NCBI GenBank assembly: GCA_964369975.1
Contig: CAYJFZ010000014.1
Coordinates: forward strand, 1 to 39,673
From: RGIG3102 sp964369975
GTDB taxonomy: Bacteria > Bacillota > Clostridia > Oscillospirales > Ruminococcaceae
DNA: 39,673 bases
Reading direction: 5' to 3'
Under the pieces are notes generated by a model. That model ran no database searches and had not been told where the DNA came from. It was given only the letters and a program-made list of their open reading frames with translations. The position numbers were made by a program, and so were the translations under genes. This document shows positions 15,352 to 22,712 of the stretch, one piece after another. Position 1 is the first letter of the stretch, and the number at the start of each line of letters is the position of its first letter.

Positions 15352-15887
15352 GTAAATTAGCTAAAGTCTATGCACAAAGCTTATTTGATATTGCTTTAGA
15401 AGAAAAAAAGGAAAAAGATATATTGGAGCAAATCGAAGTATTAAAGACAGCTTTTTTAGAAAATGCAAGTTTTTTAAAAGTGCTATCAGCTCCGATGATT
15501 GCAAAAAATGAAAAAGTAAAACTTGTAGATGATATATTTAAAGGAAAAGTAGATACAGTTTTATTAAATTATCTTAAAGTCGTTGTAAATAGGCAAGATG
15601 CAAAATGTATTTTAGATAGTTTTAGTGACTATGAAGATATTTACAATGAACATAACAATATTGAAAAAGTCACAGCGACTACTGCAATAGCTTTAAGCGA
15701 TGCATTAAAAGAAAAATTATCAACACGACTTACAAAATTATTAAATAAGACAATTATTTTAAATAATGTTGTAAAAGAGGATTGTATAGGTGGCGTTAGC
15801 CTTGATTTTAAAAACAGCCAAACTGATGGCACTGTTTTATCTCAATTAAAAGAATTAAAACGCCAATTATTAACTTTAGATTTTTAA
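15348..15887 (+). CDS. atpH: ATP synthase subunit delta
   Basis: 179 residues. It joins the peripheral stalk to the alpha3beta3 head. Typical N-terminus (LAKVYAQSLFDIALEE) and C-terminal EDCIGGVSLDFKNSQTDGTV, which matches the conserved GGxxlxxgdxxxDgSv region. It overlaps atpF by four bases. Confidence 0.95.
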   Translation: MSKLAKVYAQSLFDIALEEKKEKDILEQIEVLKTAFLENASFLKVLSAPMIAKNEKVKLVDDIFKGKVDTVLLNYLKVVVNRQDAKCILDSFSDYEDIYNEHNNIEKVTATTAIALSDALKEKLSTRLTKLLNKTIILNNVVKEDCIGGVSLDFKNSQTDGTVLSQLKELKRQLLTLDF

Positions 15888-15905
15888 AAGAAAGCAGGTG
15901 TATGA

Positions 15906-17420
15906 ATGCAACTGAAACCTGAAGATATAAGTAAAATTATCAAAGAACAAATCAAAAATTTTGATAATAAAATTGAACAAAGCGAAACAGGTACTGTCAT
16001 TCAAGTAGGTGATGGTATCGCAAAGGCATACGGCTTAGATAACTGTATGGCAAATGAGCTTATCGAATTTCCTAATGGTGAATACGGTATGGCTCTTAAC
16101 TTAGAAGAAGAAAGCGTTTCTTTAGTTATTTTAGGTAATGATGAAGAAATTAGAGAAGGCGACACTGTAAAAAGAACAGGTAGCGTTGTATCAGTTCCAG
16201 TAGGCGATGAGATGATAGGCAGAGTTGTAAACAGCTTAGGTCAACCTATTGATGGCAAAGGCCCTATAACAACTGATAAAACACTTCCAATTGAAAGACC
16301 TGCAAGGGGCATCATTGAAAGAAAAAGCGTTAGTGTGCCACTTCAAACAGGTATTAAAGCTATCGACTCTATGATTCCAATAGGCAGAGGCCAAAGGGAG
16401 TTAATCATCGGCGATAGACAAACAGGTAAAACTACTATTGCAACTGATACAATAATCAACCAAAAAGGCAAAGATGTAATTTGTATCTATGTAGCTATAG
16501 GTCAAAAAGCTTCAACTGTTGCACAATTAGTTGAAACTTTAACAGCGGCAGGAGCTATGGATTATACAATTATAGTTTCTTCTTCTGCAAGTGAATTAGC
16601 ACCATTACAATACATCGCTCCTTACGCAGGCGTTACTATGGGTGAGTATTTTATGGAGCAAGGCAAGGATGTTTTAATCGTCTATGATGATTTATCAAAA
16701 CATGCTGTTGCTTATCGTGCCTTATCACTACTAATTCGTCGTCCTCCAGGTAGGGAAGCGTATCCTGGTGATGTTTTCTACTTACACTCAAGACTACTTG
16801 AAAGAGCAGCAAGAGTAGCAGAAGAATACGGCGGCGGCTCAATTACAGCTCTTCCAATAATTGAAACGCAGGCAGGCGATGTTTCAGCTTATATTCCAAC
16901 GAATGTTATCTCTATAACAGACGGTCAAATATTCCTTGAAACAGAATTATTCAACTCCGGTATTCGTCCAGCGGTAAACCCTGGTATCTCAGTTAGCCGT
17001 GTTGGCGGCTCTGCGCAAATCCAAGCTATGAAAAAAGTTTCAGGACAACTAAAACTTTTATATTCACAATATATCGAACTAAAGAGCTTCTCGCAATTCG
17101 GCTCAGACCTTGATGAAGATACAAAAAACCGTTTAGACTTAGGTGAGAGAATCGTTGAAGTTTTAAAACAAGCACAGACAAAACCTGTTGATGTTGCCTT
17201 ACAAGTTATTATCATTTTTGCAGTTACAAACAACTACTTAAAAGATATCCCAGCAGACAATGTTAGAAGGTTTGAAGAAGAATTATTTGAGTATGTAAAG
17301 ACAACTTACCCTCAAATAATAGACATGCTAAACTCTACAAGCACTTTAAGTGATGAAGTAAGAGATTTAATTATTGAGGCTATTAATAGCTTTAAAACAA
17401 AGTTTATAATAACCGAATAA
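15906..17420 (+). CDS. atpA: ATP synthase subunit alpha
   Basis: 504 residues, full length. Non-catalytic nucleotide-binding subunit of F1. Walker A GDRQTGKT (169-176), the GQRELIIG lead-in, arginine-finger region RPAVNPGISVSRVGG, and the DQLS-type C-terminal domain are intact. An earlier ATG at 15902 is out of frame. An AGCAGGTG site precedes the start. Confidence 0.98.
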   Translation: MQLKPEDISKIIKEQIKNFDNKIEQSETGTVIQVGDGIAKAYGLDNCMANELIEFPNGEYGMALNLEEESVSLVILGNDEEIREGDTVKRTGSVVSVPVGDEMIGRVVNSLGQPIDGKGPITTDKTLPIERPARGIIERKSVSVPLQTGIKAIDSMIPIGRGQRELIIGDRQTGKTTIATDTIINQKGKDVICIYVAIGQKASTVAQLVETLTAAGAMDYTIIVSSSASELAPLQYIAPYAGVTMGEYFMEQGKDVLIVYDDLSKHAVAYRALSLLIRRPPGREAYPGDVFYLHSRLLERAARVAEEYGGGSITALPIIETQAGDVSAYIPTNVISITDGQIFLETELFNSGIRPAVNPGISVSRVGGSAQIQAMKKVSGQLKLLYSQYIELKSFSQFGSDLDEDTKNRLDLGERIVEVLKQAQTKPVDVALQVIIIFAVTNNYLKDIPADNVRRFEEELFEYVKTTYPQIIDMLNSTSTLSDEVRDLIIEAINSFKTKFIITE

Positions 17421-17439
17421 AAGAAAGGCGGTGTAATCT

Positions 17440-18324
17440 ATGGCAGGCGGTTCAATGAAAGACATTAAACTGCGAATACGAAGTGTTGAAAGCACTATGC
17501 AAATAACAAAAGCTATGGAGCTCGTTGCCTCATCAAAACTAAGAAAAGCGAAGTTAAATTTTGAAGCTACAAACCCTTATTTTCACCAAATGGAAAATGC
17601 CTTAGTTGATATTTTACACAATAGTGTGGATTTTAAATCTGCGTATATTGATGGAAGTAAAGATGCAAAAAGGAAAAGTCTTTACATCCTTATGGCTGGC
17701 GATAGAGGGCTTGCAGGTGGGTATAATACTAATATGTTTAAATTATTAGTATCCCATGCAAAAGATGAAGAATTTTGTGTTATCCCTGTGGGTAAAAAGA
17801 CTCTTGACTTTTGTAAAAGAAGAGGTTTTGAAATCATCACTCAAGACTTTCACTTAGTAGAGGATGTATCAGTCGGAGATTGTAATTTAATTGCACAAAC
17901 AGTAGCAAAAATGTTTAAAGATGGAGAGGTAGATAAGGTTCATTTAGGATATACAGAGTTTGTATCTATGCTTACACAACAAGCAAAAATGATAGATATC
18001 TTGCCTTTAAAAGATCTTAAAAAACAAGTAGATGAATCAAAAGAAGCTAAAGAAGCCGATAGGATAGTAGCAACAATTTTTGAGCCAGAGGGTGAAGAAT
18101 TGTTTGACATACTAACTCCTCATTATATCGCAGCTTTAGTTTATGGGGGTCTTACTTCAAGCTGGGCAAGTGAGCTTGCTGCAAGAAGAACGGCTATGGA
18201 TTCAGCTACTAAAAACGCCTCTGAAATGGTAGATAAATTAAATCTTGAATACAATAGAGCAAGACAAGGAGCTATCACGCAAGAAATCACAGAGATTGTC
18301 TCAGGAGCTTCTTCAACCAATTAA
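17440..18324 (+). CDS. atpG: ATP synthase subunit gamma
   Basis: 294 residues. Central rotor shaft. N-terminal helix KDIKLRIRSVESTMQITKAMELVASSKLR and C-terminal ELAARRTAMDSATKNASEM are the two conserved coiled-coil ends; GDRGLAGGYN is the family signature. Start follows AAAGGCGG. Confidence 0.97.
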   Translation: MAGGSMKDIKLRIRSVESTMQITKAMELVASSKLRKAKLNFEATNPYFHQMENALVDILHNSVDFKSAYIDGSKDAKRKSLYILMAGDRGLAGGYNTNMFKLLVSHAKDEEFCVIPVGKKTLDFCKRRGFEIITQDFHLVEDVSVGDCNLIAQTVAKMFKDGEVDKVHLGYTEFVSMLTQQAKMIDILPLKDLKKQVDESKEAKEADRIVATIFEPEGEELFDILTPHYIAALVYGGLTSSWASELAARRTAMDSATKNASEMVDKLNLEYNRARQGAITQEITEIVSGASSTN

Positions 18325-18350
18325 AATATATTAAAGGAGAAAAGACTAAC

Positions 18351-19748
18351 ATGGCTAAGTTAGAAACAGGTAAAGTTACTCAGATTATGGGTGCTGTTAT
18401 AGATATTCGTTTTGATAGCGGAATACTACCTGACTTATTAAATGCTGTAGAAGTTGATAACAACGGCGAAATTTTAGTAGCTGAAGTTGCACAGCATTTA
18501 GGCGACAATGTAGTAAGATGTATAGCGATGTCCTCAACAGATGGTCTTGTTCGTGGCGCTGTAGCTACTGATACAAAAGGCCCGATTATGGCACCTGTGG
18601 GTGAAGTTACTTTAGGTAGAATTTTCAATGTTTTAGGACAGGTAGTTGATGGTAAAGAACAACCTAAAGCAGAAAAACATATGCCAATTCACGCAAAAGC
18701 ACCTTCTTATGAAGATCAAGCAACTTCTGCTGAAATATTAGAAACAGGTATAAAAGTTATTGACCTTATCTGCCCTTATGCAAAGGGTGGTAAAATAGGA
18801 TTGTTTGGCGGCGCGGGCGTTGGTAAAACAGTTTTAATACAAGAATTAATAAGTAATGTTGCAAACGAGCACGGCGGCTTATCAGTTTTCGCTGGTGTAG
18901 GCGAGAGAACTCGTGAGGGTAATGACTTATTTGCAGAAATGACAGAAAGTGGTGTTATTAAGAAAACAGCACTTGTTTATGGACAAATGAATGAGCCACC
19001 AGGGGCAAGGATGAGAGTTGCCTTAACTGGCCTTACAATGGCAGAGTACTTCAGAGATGAGCAAAATCAAGATGTACTATTATTTATAGATAACATTTTC
19101 CGTTTTACTCAAGCTGGTAGTGAGGTTTCAGCCTTACTTGGTCGTATGCCATCAGCTGTTGGTTATCAGCCAACACTCGCTACAGAAATGGGCGCATTAC
19201 AAGAAAGAATTACTTCAACTAAAAAAGGCTCTATCACTTCTATACAAGCAGTTTATGTACCGGCGGATGACTTAACTGACCCAGCGCCAGCTACAACTTT
19301 CGCTCACCTTGATGCGACTACAACTCTTGCAAGAAGTATATCAGCCTTAGGTATATTCCCAGCTGTTGACCCACTTGATTCATCAAGCCGTATTTTAACA
19401 AAAGAAATCGTGGGCGAGGAGCATTTTGAAGTGGCAAGAGGAGTACAAAGCGTTCTTCAAAGATATAAAGAATTGCAAGATATCATAGCTATTATGGGTA
19501 TGGACGAATTATCTGATGAAGATAAATTAATAGTTAATCGTGCAAGAAAAATGCAAAGATTCTTATCTCAGCCTTTCAATGTTGCAGAACAGTTTACTGG
19601 TCTTGAAGGTAAATATGTTCCTTTAAAAGAAACAATTAGAGGCTTTAAAGAAATAATGGAAGGCAAACATGATAATCTGCCTGAATCAGCCTTTTTATTT
19701 GCAGGCACAATAGACGATGTAATAGAAAAGGCAAAACAAGGAGGTTAA
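18351..19748 (+). CDS. atpD: ATP synthase subunit beta
   Basis: 465 residues, full length. Catalytic subunit: Walker A GGAGVGKT (153-160), catalytic Glu in GERTREGND (Glu185), Walker B LLFIDNIFRF, and DELSDEDK of the lever region. SD AAAGGAG. Three bases separate its stop from atpC. Confidence 0.98.
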   Translation: MAKLETGKVTQIMGAVIDIRFDSGILPDLLNAVEVDNNGEILVAEVAQHLGDNVVRCIAMSSTDGLVRGAVATDTKGPIMAPVGEVTLGRIFNVLGQVVDGKEQPKAEKHMPIHAKAPSYEDQATSAEILETGIKVIDLICPYAKGGKIGLFGGAGVGKTVLIQELISNVANEHGGLSVFAGVGERTREGNDLFAEMTESGVIKKTALVYGQMNEPPGARMRVALTGLTMAEYFRDEQNQDVLLFIDNIFRFTQAGSEVSALLGRMPSAVGYQPTLATEMGALQERITSTKKGSITSIQAVYVPADDLTDPAPATTFAHLDATTTLARSISALGIFPAVDPLDSSSRILTKEIVGEEHFEVARGVQSVLQRYKELQDIIAIMGMDELSDEDKLIVNRARKMQRFLSQPFNVAEQFTGLEGKYVPLKETIRGFKEIMEGKHDNLPESAFLFAGTIDDVIEKAKQGG

Positions 19749-19752
19749 TTTT

Positions 19753-20163
19753 ATGCAAACCTTCAAACTATCTGTTTTAACAAATGACGGAGTGCATTTC
19801 GAAGGTGAAGTTGAAAGTTTAACAGTAAGAACAATAACTGGAGATGTAACCATCCTTGCAAGGCATATTGATTTTGTAACAGCGGTAGGTATAGGAAAAG
19901 CTGTTATTCAAGTTTCTCAAAATGATAGAAGGACAGCGGCTTGTATTGGTGGGCTTTTAAGTGTTATCAATCAAGAAGTAAAACTTTTAACTCAAACTTT
20001 TGAATTCAGTGATGAGATTGATGAAAAAAGAGCTGAGAAAACTCTTGAAGAAGCAAGAAAAGTGATTAATTCAACTACAGCGGACGCAAAATCAATAGAT
20101 AGGGCAAAGATAAAAATTCAGCGCTCATTAACTCGTTTAGATGTTAAAAAGAATTTAAAATAA
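19753..20163 (+). CDS. atpC: ATP synthase subunit epsilon
   Basis: 136 residues: N-terminal beta sandwich (VLTNDGVHFEGEVESLTVRT, GDVTILARHIDFVTAV) and a C-terminal helical hairpin of the regulatory type. A GGAGG site within the end of atpD serves as SD. Last gene of the operon; a strong terminator follows five bases after the stop. Confidence 0.95.
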   Translation: MQTFKLSVLTNDGVHFEGEVESLTVRTITGDVTILARHIDFVTAVGIGKAVIQVSQNDRRTAACIGGLLSVINQEVKLLTQTFEFSDEIDEKRAEKTLEEARKVINSTTADAKSIDRAKIKIQRSLTRLDVKKNLK

Positions 20164-20167
20164 TAAT

Positions 20168-20196
20168 AAAACGGATAGCTATTAGCTATCCGTTTT
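20168..20196 (+). terminator. Terminator of the ATP synthase operon
   Basis: 14-base perfect arms 20168-20181 (AAAACGGATAGCTA) and 20183-20196 with a tight loop, ending in a T-run. Confidence 0.88.
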
Positions 20197-20262
20197 ATTG
20201 TTTGTGTATTTTTTAAATTTATGATAATATAATAAATATTACGACTATTAAAAGGAGAGGCT

Positions 20263-20733
20263 ATGAAAAAAGAGAAAAAATTTGAAGTTTTAGCTAAAAT
20301 AGCAGTAGAATTTAATAAAAATAACATTGTTTGGGCAGTAGGCGCTTCTATGCTTTTATATTTTAAAGGAATAATAAAAGAGTTTAACGATATTGATATT
20401 ATGATAAAAGAAGAAGATGCAAAAAAAGCAAAAGAAATATTAAATAATATGGGCGAACTAATACAAAAATCACCGACACAGCAATATAAAACTAAGGTGT
20501 TTTTAGAGTATGTAGTAGATGAGGTTGACATTGATGTTATGGCAGGTTTTGTTATAGTAAACAATGATAAAGACCACTACTTCCCACTAAAAAAAGAAGA
20601 TATAAGCGAAATGATAGTAGTAAATGGACAAAACATACCTTTACATTCAGTTAGTGAATGGCAGAAGTATTATTTGTTGATGAATAAAATGAGTAGAGTA
20701 AAAGAAATAAACGACTTTAAAAATGAAAAATAA
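20263..20733 (+). CDS. Nucleotidyltransferase-fold protein
   Basis: 156 residues. The N-terminal half has the pol-beta nucleotidyltransferase pattern: VWAVGASMLLYF (the hG[GS] helix), then FNDIDIMI supplying the paired metal-binding aspartates (Asp45/Asp47 region) and DEVDIDVMAGF as the third acidic strand. Proteins of this shape include MNT-type antitoxins, aminoglycoside/lincosamide nucleotidyltransferases and uncharacterised housekeeping members. No partner toxin gene (HEPN) adjoins it, so an antitoxin role is not supported here. SD AAAGGAGAGG. It is flanked by terminators/promoters and so is a single gene. Confidence 0.65.
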   Translation: MKKEKKFEVLAKIAVEFNKNNIVWAVGASMLLYFKGIIKEFNDIDIMIKEEDAKKAKEILNNMGELIQKSPTQQYKTKVFLEYVVDEVDIDVMAGFVIVNNDKDHYFPLKKEDISEMIVVNGQNIPLHSVSEWQKYYLLMNKMSRVKEINDFKNEK

Positions 20734-20836
20734 GGCAATGATATTACTAAAAAATGCTAATTATTTAAAAAAATAATTTAAAAACTAAAGCCTTGAAAAC
20801 AAAAGGAAAAAAAGCAGAATTTTTTTAATAAAAGTA
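20734..20836. other. AT-rich spacer with no recognised feature
   Basis: About 100 bases, nearly all A/T, between the nucleotidyltransferase gene and the tRNA promoter. A weak TTATTT/AAATAA stem occurs, without a T-run. Confidence 0.4.
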
Positions 20837-20865
20837 TTGACAAACCGCCTATAATATATTATAAT
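20837..20865 (+). promoter_or_regulatory. Consensus promoter of the tRNA-Pro gene
   Basis: TTGACA (20837-20842), 17-base spacer, TATAAT (20860-20865): a perfect sigma-A promoter 28 bases before the tRNA, as expected for a stable RNA. Confidence 0.85.
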
Positions 20866-20893
20866 AAACTTCGCACTTAAAAGTGAATATTGT

Positions 20894-20970
20894 CGGGATG
20901 TGGCTCAGTTTGGTAGAGCGCCTGGTTTGGGACCAGGATGCCGCAGGTTCGAATCCTGTCATCCCGACCA
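20894..20970 (+). tRNA. tRNA-Pro (UGG)
   Basis: 77 bases with encoded CCA. Acceptor stem CGGGATG (20894-20900) pairs with CATCCCG (20960-20966). The anticodon stem CCTGG/CCAGG encloses loop TTTGGGA with anticodon TGG (20928-20930). T arm GCAGG/TTCGAAT/CCTGT is standard. It closely matches tRNA-Pro of other Firmicutes. Its last bases (ATCCTGTCATCCCGA, 20953-20967) are repeated twice downstream. Confidence 0.97.
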
Positions 20971-20977
20971 AAAAATA

Positions 20978-21004
20978 AAACACTCACAGAGTGTTTATTT
21001 TTTT
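20978..21004 (+). terminator. Terminator of tRNA-Pro
   Basis: AAACACTC (20978-20985), loop ACA, GAGTGTTT (20989-20996), then A and a T-run. Two further terminators with the same layout but different stems end the downstream repeat units. Confidence 0.8.
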
Positions 21005-21014
21005 GTAAAAAAAA

Positions 21015-21139
21015 GACAGGATTCGAACCTTTGGAAGGTGAGAGTCTTAAAAAAAACAATGCAGTGCATTGTTTTTAGACTCGAAGGGTGAAGGGCGAAA
21101 GCCCGAGGCTGGTAAAAATTTTAATTTTTACATCCTGTC
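21015..21139 (+). ncRNA. Candidate structured RNA or MITE-like element, unit A
   Basis: An 8-base inverted repeat GACAGGAT (21015-21022) / ATCCTGTC (21132-21139) encloses four consecutive hairpins: CCTT/AAGG (21028-21038), a long one GAGTCT...AGACTC (21042-21082) with ACAATGCA/TGCATTGT inside, GGGC-GAAA-GCCC with a GNRA tetraloop (21093-21104), and GTAAAAATT/AATTTTTAC (21112-21131). The last abuts the closing stem. This reads as a multibranched fold. Unit B keeps the inner hairpins but its closing stem and the base of the long hairpin are partly lost. Transcription is not shown by the sequence. Confidence 0.4.
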
Positions 21140-21153
21140 ATCCCGAGCTAAAG

Positions 21154-21179
21154 CTCAAATCGTAAGATTTGAGTTTTTT
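21154..21179 (+). terminator. Terminator ending repeat unit A
   Basis: CTCAAATC (21154-21161), loop GTAA, GATTTGAG (21166-21173), then six T. Confidence 0.75.
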
Positions 21180-21329
21180 AGTTTAAAAAGATAAAGATTC
21201 GAACCTTTAGAAGGTGAGAGGTGTAAAAAAACAATGCAGTGCATTGTTTTTAGACTCGAAGGGTGAAGGGCGAAAGCCCGAGGCTGGTAAAAATTTTAAT
21301 TTTTACATCCTGTCATCCCGAGAAAACAA

Positions 21330-21354
21330 CACAATCGCAAGATTGTGCTTTTTT
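21330..21354 (+). terminator. Terminator ending repeat unit B
   Basis: CACAATC (21330-21336), loop GCAA, GATTGTG (21341-21347), then C and six T. Same layout as in unit A, with outer stem bases changed on both sides so that pairing is kept. Confidence 0.75.
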
Positions 21355-21412
21355 AGGTTAAAAGGATAAAGATTCGAACCTTTAGAAGGTGAGAGTCGTA
21401 AAAAAACAATGC

Positions 21413-21910
21413 CTAAACCCTAAAAAACAAAACAACACCCAGAGAGCCATCGTCATATAAATTAGTAGCTTTTAATTCTTCAAAATTATCATTTGAGTAT
21501 TTTTTAGCTACTTTTTGCCAAAACTTTGAGCTTATGATGTTTTTAGGATGGTATTTTATTTGCCAAGCGCCTTTATGTATTTTAAAAATTTCATTGATTG
21601 CTTTATCTGCAATGCCCATACCCCTATAAGGGTAGGCTATAAAAAATTCAGCTATTGCAAAATCTATTTCCTTTTTAGTTTCGCTATAATTATTTATTAA
21701 AGCAAAGCCTACTAACTTATCACGGTACATTATAAAATAAGCAAATCGGCTTTCTTCATAAAAATAATTATCTAAATACGGATAATGAAATAAGCCCTTT
21801 TCATCAAAAATAGACTTATCGTATTGAGAAAACTCATAAGTATACTTCTCAAGTAAGTTATTCAAAATATCTTTTTCATTTATTGATACTTGCTTTAATA
21901 ATACAGCCAT
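21413..21910 (-). CDS. GNAT-family N-acetyltransferase
   Basis: 165 residues. GNAT fold with acetyl-CoA loop motif A PYRGMGIADKAINEIF (R/Q-x-x-G-x-G/A) and preceding strands (IAEFFIA). The region YRDKLVGFALINN is the usual strand 2-3. The substrate cannot be assigned. AGAGG lies upstream of the ATG on the minus strand. The gene ends exactly where the tRNA-associated repeat array begins. A divergent intergenic region separates it from the peroxidase gene. Confidence 0.8.
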   Translation of the reverse strand: MAVLLKQVSINEKDILNNLLEKYTYEFSQYDKSIFDEKGLFHYPYLDNYFYEESRFAYFIMYRDKLVGFALINNYSETKKEIDFAIAEFFIAYPYRGMGIADKAINEIFKIHKGAWQIKYHPKNIISSKFWQKVAKKYSNDNFEELKATNLYDDGSLGVVLFFRV

Positions 21911-21939
21911 TTTATTCCTCTTTCATTTTAATTTATTAT

Positions 21940-21967
21940 AGTATAGCATAAATTAATACTTTGTTAA
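21940..21967 (-). promoter_or_regulatory. Promoter of the GNAT gene
   Basis: Read on the minus strand: TTAACA (21967-21962), 16-base spacer, TGC-TATACT (-10 at 21945-21940), an extended -10 promoter about 30 bases before the ATG. The plus strand of the same region has TG-A-TAATAT (21998-22006), a likely extended -10 for the peroxidase gene. Confidence 0.55.
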
Positions 21968-22028
21968 ACTTTAATACATTTATTTATCTAAATTTTATGA
22001 TAATATAAAAGAAAAGGAGTGTATCAAT

Positions 22029-22577
22029 ATGAATATTTATGATTTTGAAATTTTGCAAAAAGACGGCAATTTAAAAAGTATGAAAGACTTTAAAGGTAAG
22101 ACAATATTAGTAGTTAATTCTGCTACACATTGTGGCTTTACCTATCAGTATGATGAATTAAAGCAGTTACACGAAGAATTTAGTGATAAAGGCCTTGTTA
22201 TCTTAGATTTTCCTTGCAATCAGTTTGGTGAGCAAGCAAAAGGTAGCGATGAAGAAATCACAGAATTTTGCAAGCTTAACTTTAATACGCCTTATGAAAT
22301 CTATTCTAAAATAGAAGTTAATGGAGAAAATCAAATCCCGCTTTTTAAATATTTAAAAGAGCAAAAGGGTTTTAAAGGCTTTAATAACCCAGAACATCCC
22401 CTTAATGATAGGCTAAGAGAAAACTTTTTAAAAAGAGATGAAAATTACGAAAAAAACGATGACATCAAATGGAACTTTACAAAGTTTTTGATTGATAAAA
22501 ATGGTAAGGTAATAAATAGGTTTGAGCCTGTCGATGATATACATATTTTACAAAAAGCAATAAATGAAATAATATAA
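22029..22577 (+). CDS. Glutathione peroxidase family protein (cysteine type)
   Basis: 182 residues. Thiol peroxidase of the GPx/BtuE family that reduces H2O2 and organic peroxides, in bacteria usually with thioredoxin as donor. The catalytic tetrad is visible: Cys35 in SATHCGFT, Gln65 in DFPCNQFGEQ, and Trp148-Asn149 in KWNFTKFL. The peroxidatic residue is Cys, not selenocysteine; a second Cys (Cys63) is in the conserved place for the resolving loop region. SD AAGGAG. Single gene with a strong terminator after it. The flavoprotein at 11603 could belong to the same thiol network, but that is inference. Confidence 0.93.
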   Translation: MNIYDFEILQKDGNLKSMKDFKGKTILVVNSATHCGFTYQYDELKQLHEEFSDKGLVILDFPCNQFGEQAKGSDEEITEFCKLNFNTPYEIYSKIEVNGENQIPLFKYLKEQKGFKGFNNPEHPLNDRLRENFLKRDENYEKNDDIKWNFTKFLIDKNGKVINRFEPVDDIHILQKAINEII

Positions 22578-22580
22578 AAT

Positions 22581-22620
22581 AAAAAACACTTAATTAAACT
22601 TTAATTAAGTGTTTTTTGTT
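22581..22620 (+). terminator. Terminator of the glutathione peroxidase gene
   Basis: 18-base perfect arms 22581-22598 (core AACACTTAATTAAA) and 22600-22617, T-rich end. Confidence 0.85.
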
Positions 22621-22638
22621 AAGTAGCGTATCTTTATA

Positions 22639-22667
22639 TTGAAAAACAATATTAAAAATGATATACT
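22639..22667 (+). promoter_or_regulatory. Promoter of the MBOAT/SGNH operon
   Basis: TTGAAA (22639-22644), 17-base spacer, TATACT (22662-22667) preceded by TGA, an extended -10; 45 bases before the ATG. Confidence 0.7.
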
Positions 22668-22712
22668 AAACAGAGCAATTTAAAAGTAAATTTAATTAAA
22701 ATAGAGGTTTTA

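Larger units (their letters stand above)
21020..21412. repeat. Tandem array of about 175-bp units behind tRNA-Pro (2.2 copies)
   Basis: Unit A 21020-21195, unit B 21196-21370, partial unit C 21371-21412. All start with GATTCGAACCTTT, the reverse complement of the tRNA T-arm region. A and B share a nearly identical ~100-base core. Each full unit carries a copy of the tRNA 3' end (ATCCTGTCATCCCGA at 21132-21146 and 21307-21321) followed by its own terminator (21154-21179, 21330-21354). Measured from the tRNA itself the spacing is 179 then 175. Unit C breaks off at the end of the minus-strand acetyltransferase gene. No credible protein is encoded. The function is unknown; tRNA-targeted short mobile element, structured RNA or duplicated debris are all possible. 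Confidence 0.85.

Noticed and set aside
20263..20733. MNT-type antitoxin of a HEPN/MNT toxin-antitoxin pair
   Set aside because: No HEPN partner or other small overlapping gene adjoins it; the next features are the tRNA promoter and the tRNA.
20877..21059. Minus-strand 60-codon ORF across tRNA-Pro
   Set aside because: It is the antisense of the tRNA gene (the familiar DDRIRTCGILVPNQ-type false translation); no SD and no family.
20900..21091. Plus-strand 63-codon ORF starting in the tRNA
   Set aside because: It reads through the tRNA, its terminator and the repeat; not a real protein.
21015..21412. CRISPR array
   Set aside because: The repeated units are about 175 bases with only two full copies, contain hairpins and terminators, and have no short repeat/unique spacer pattern or cas genes.
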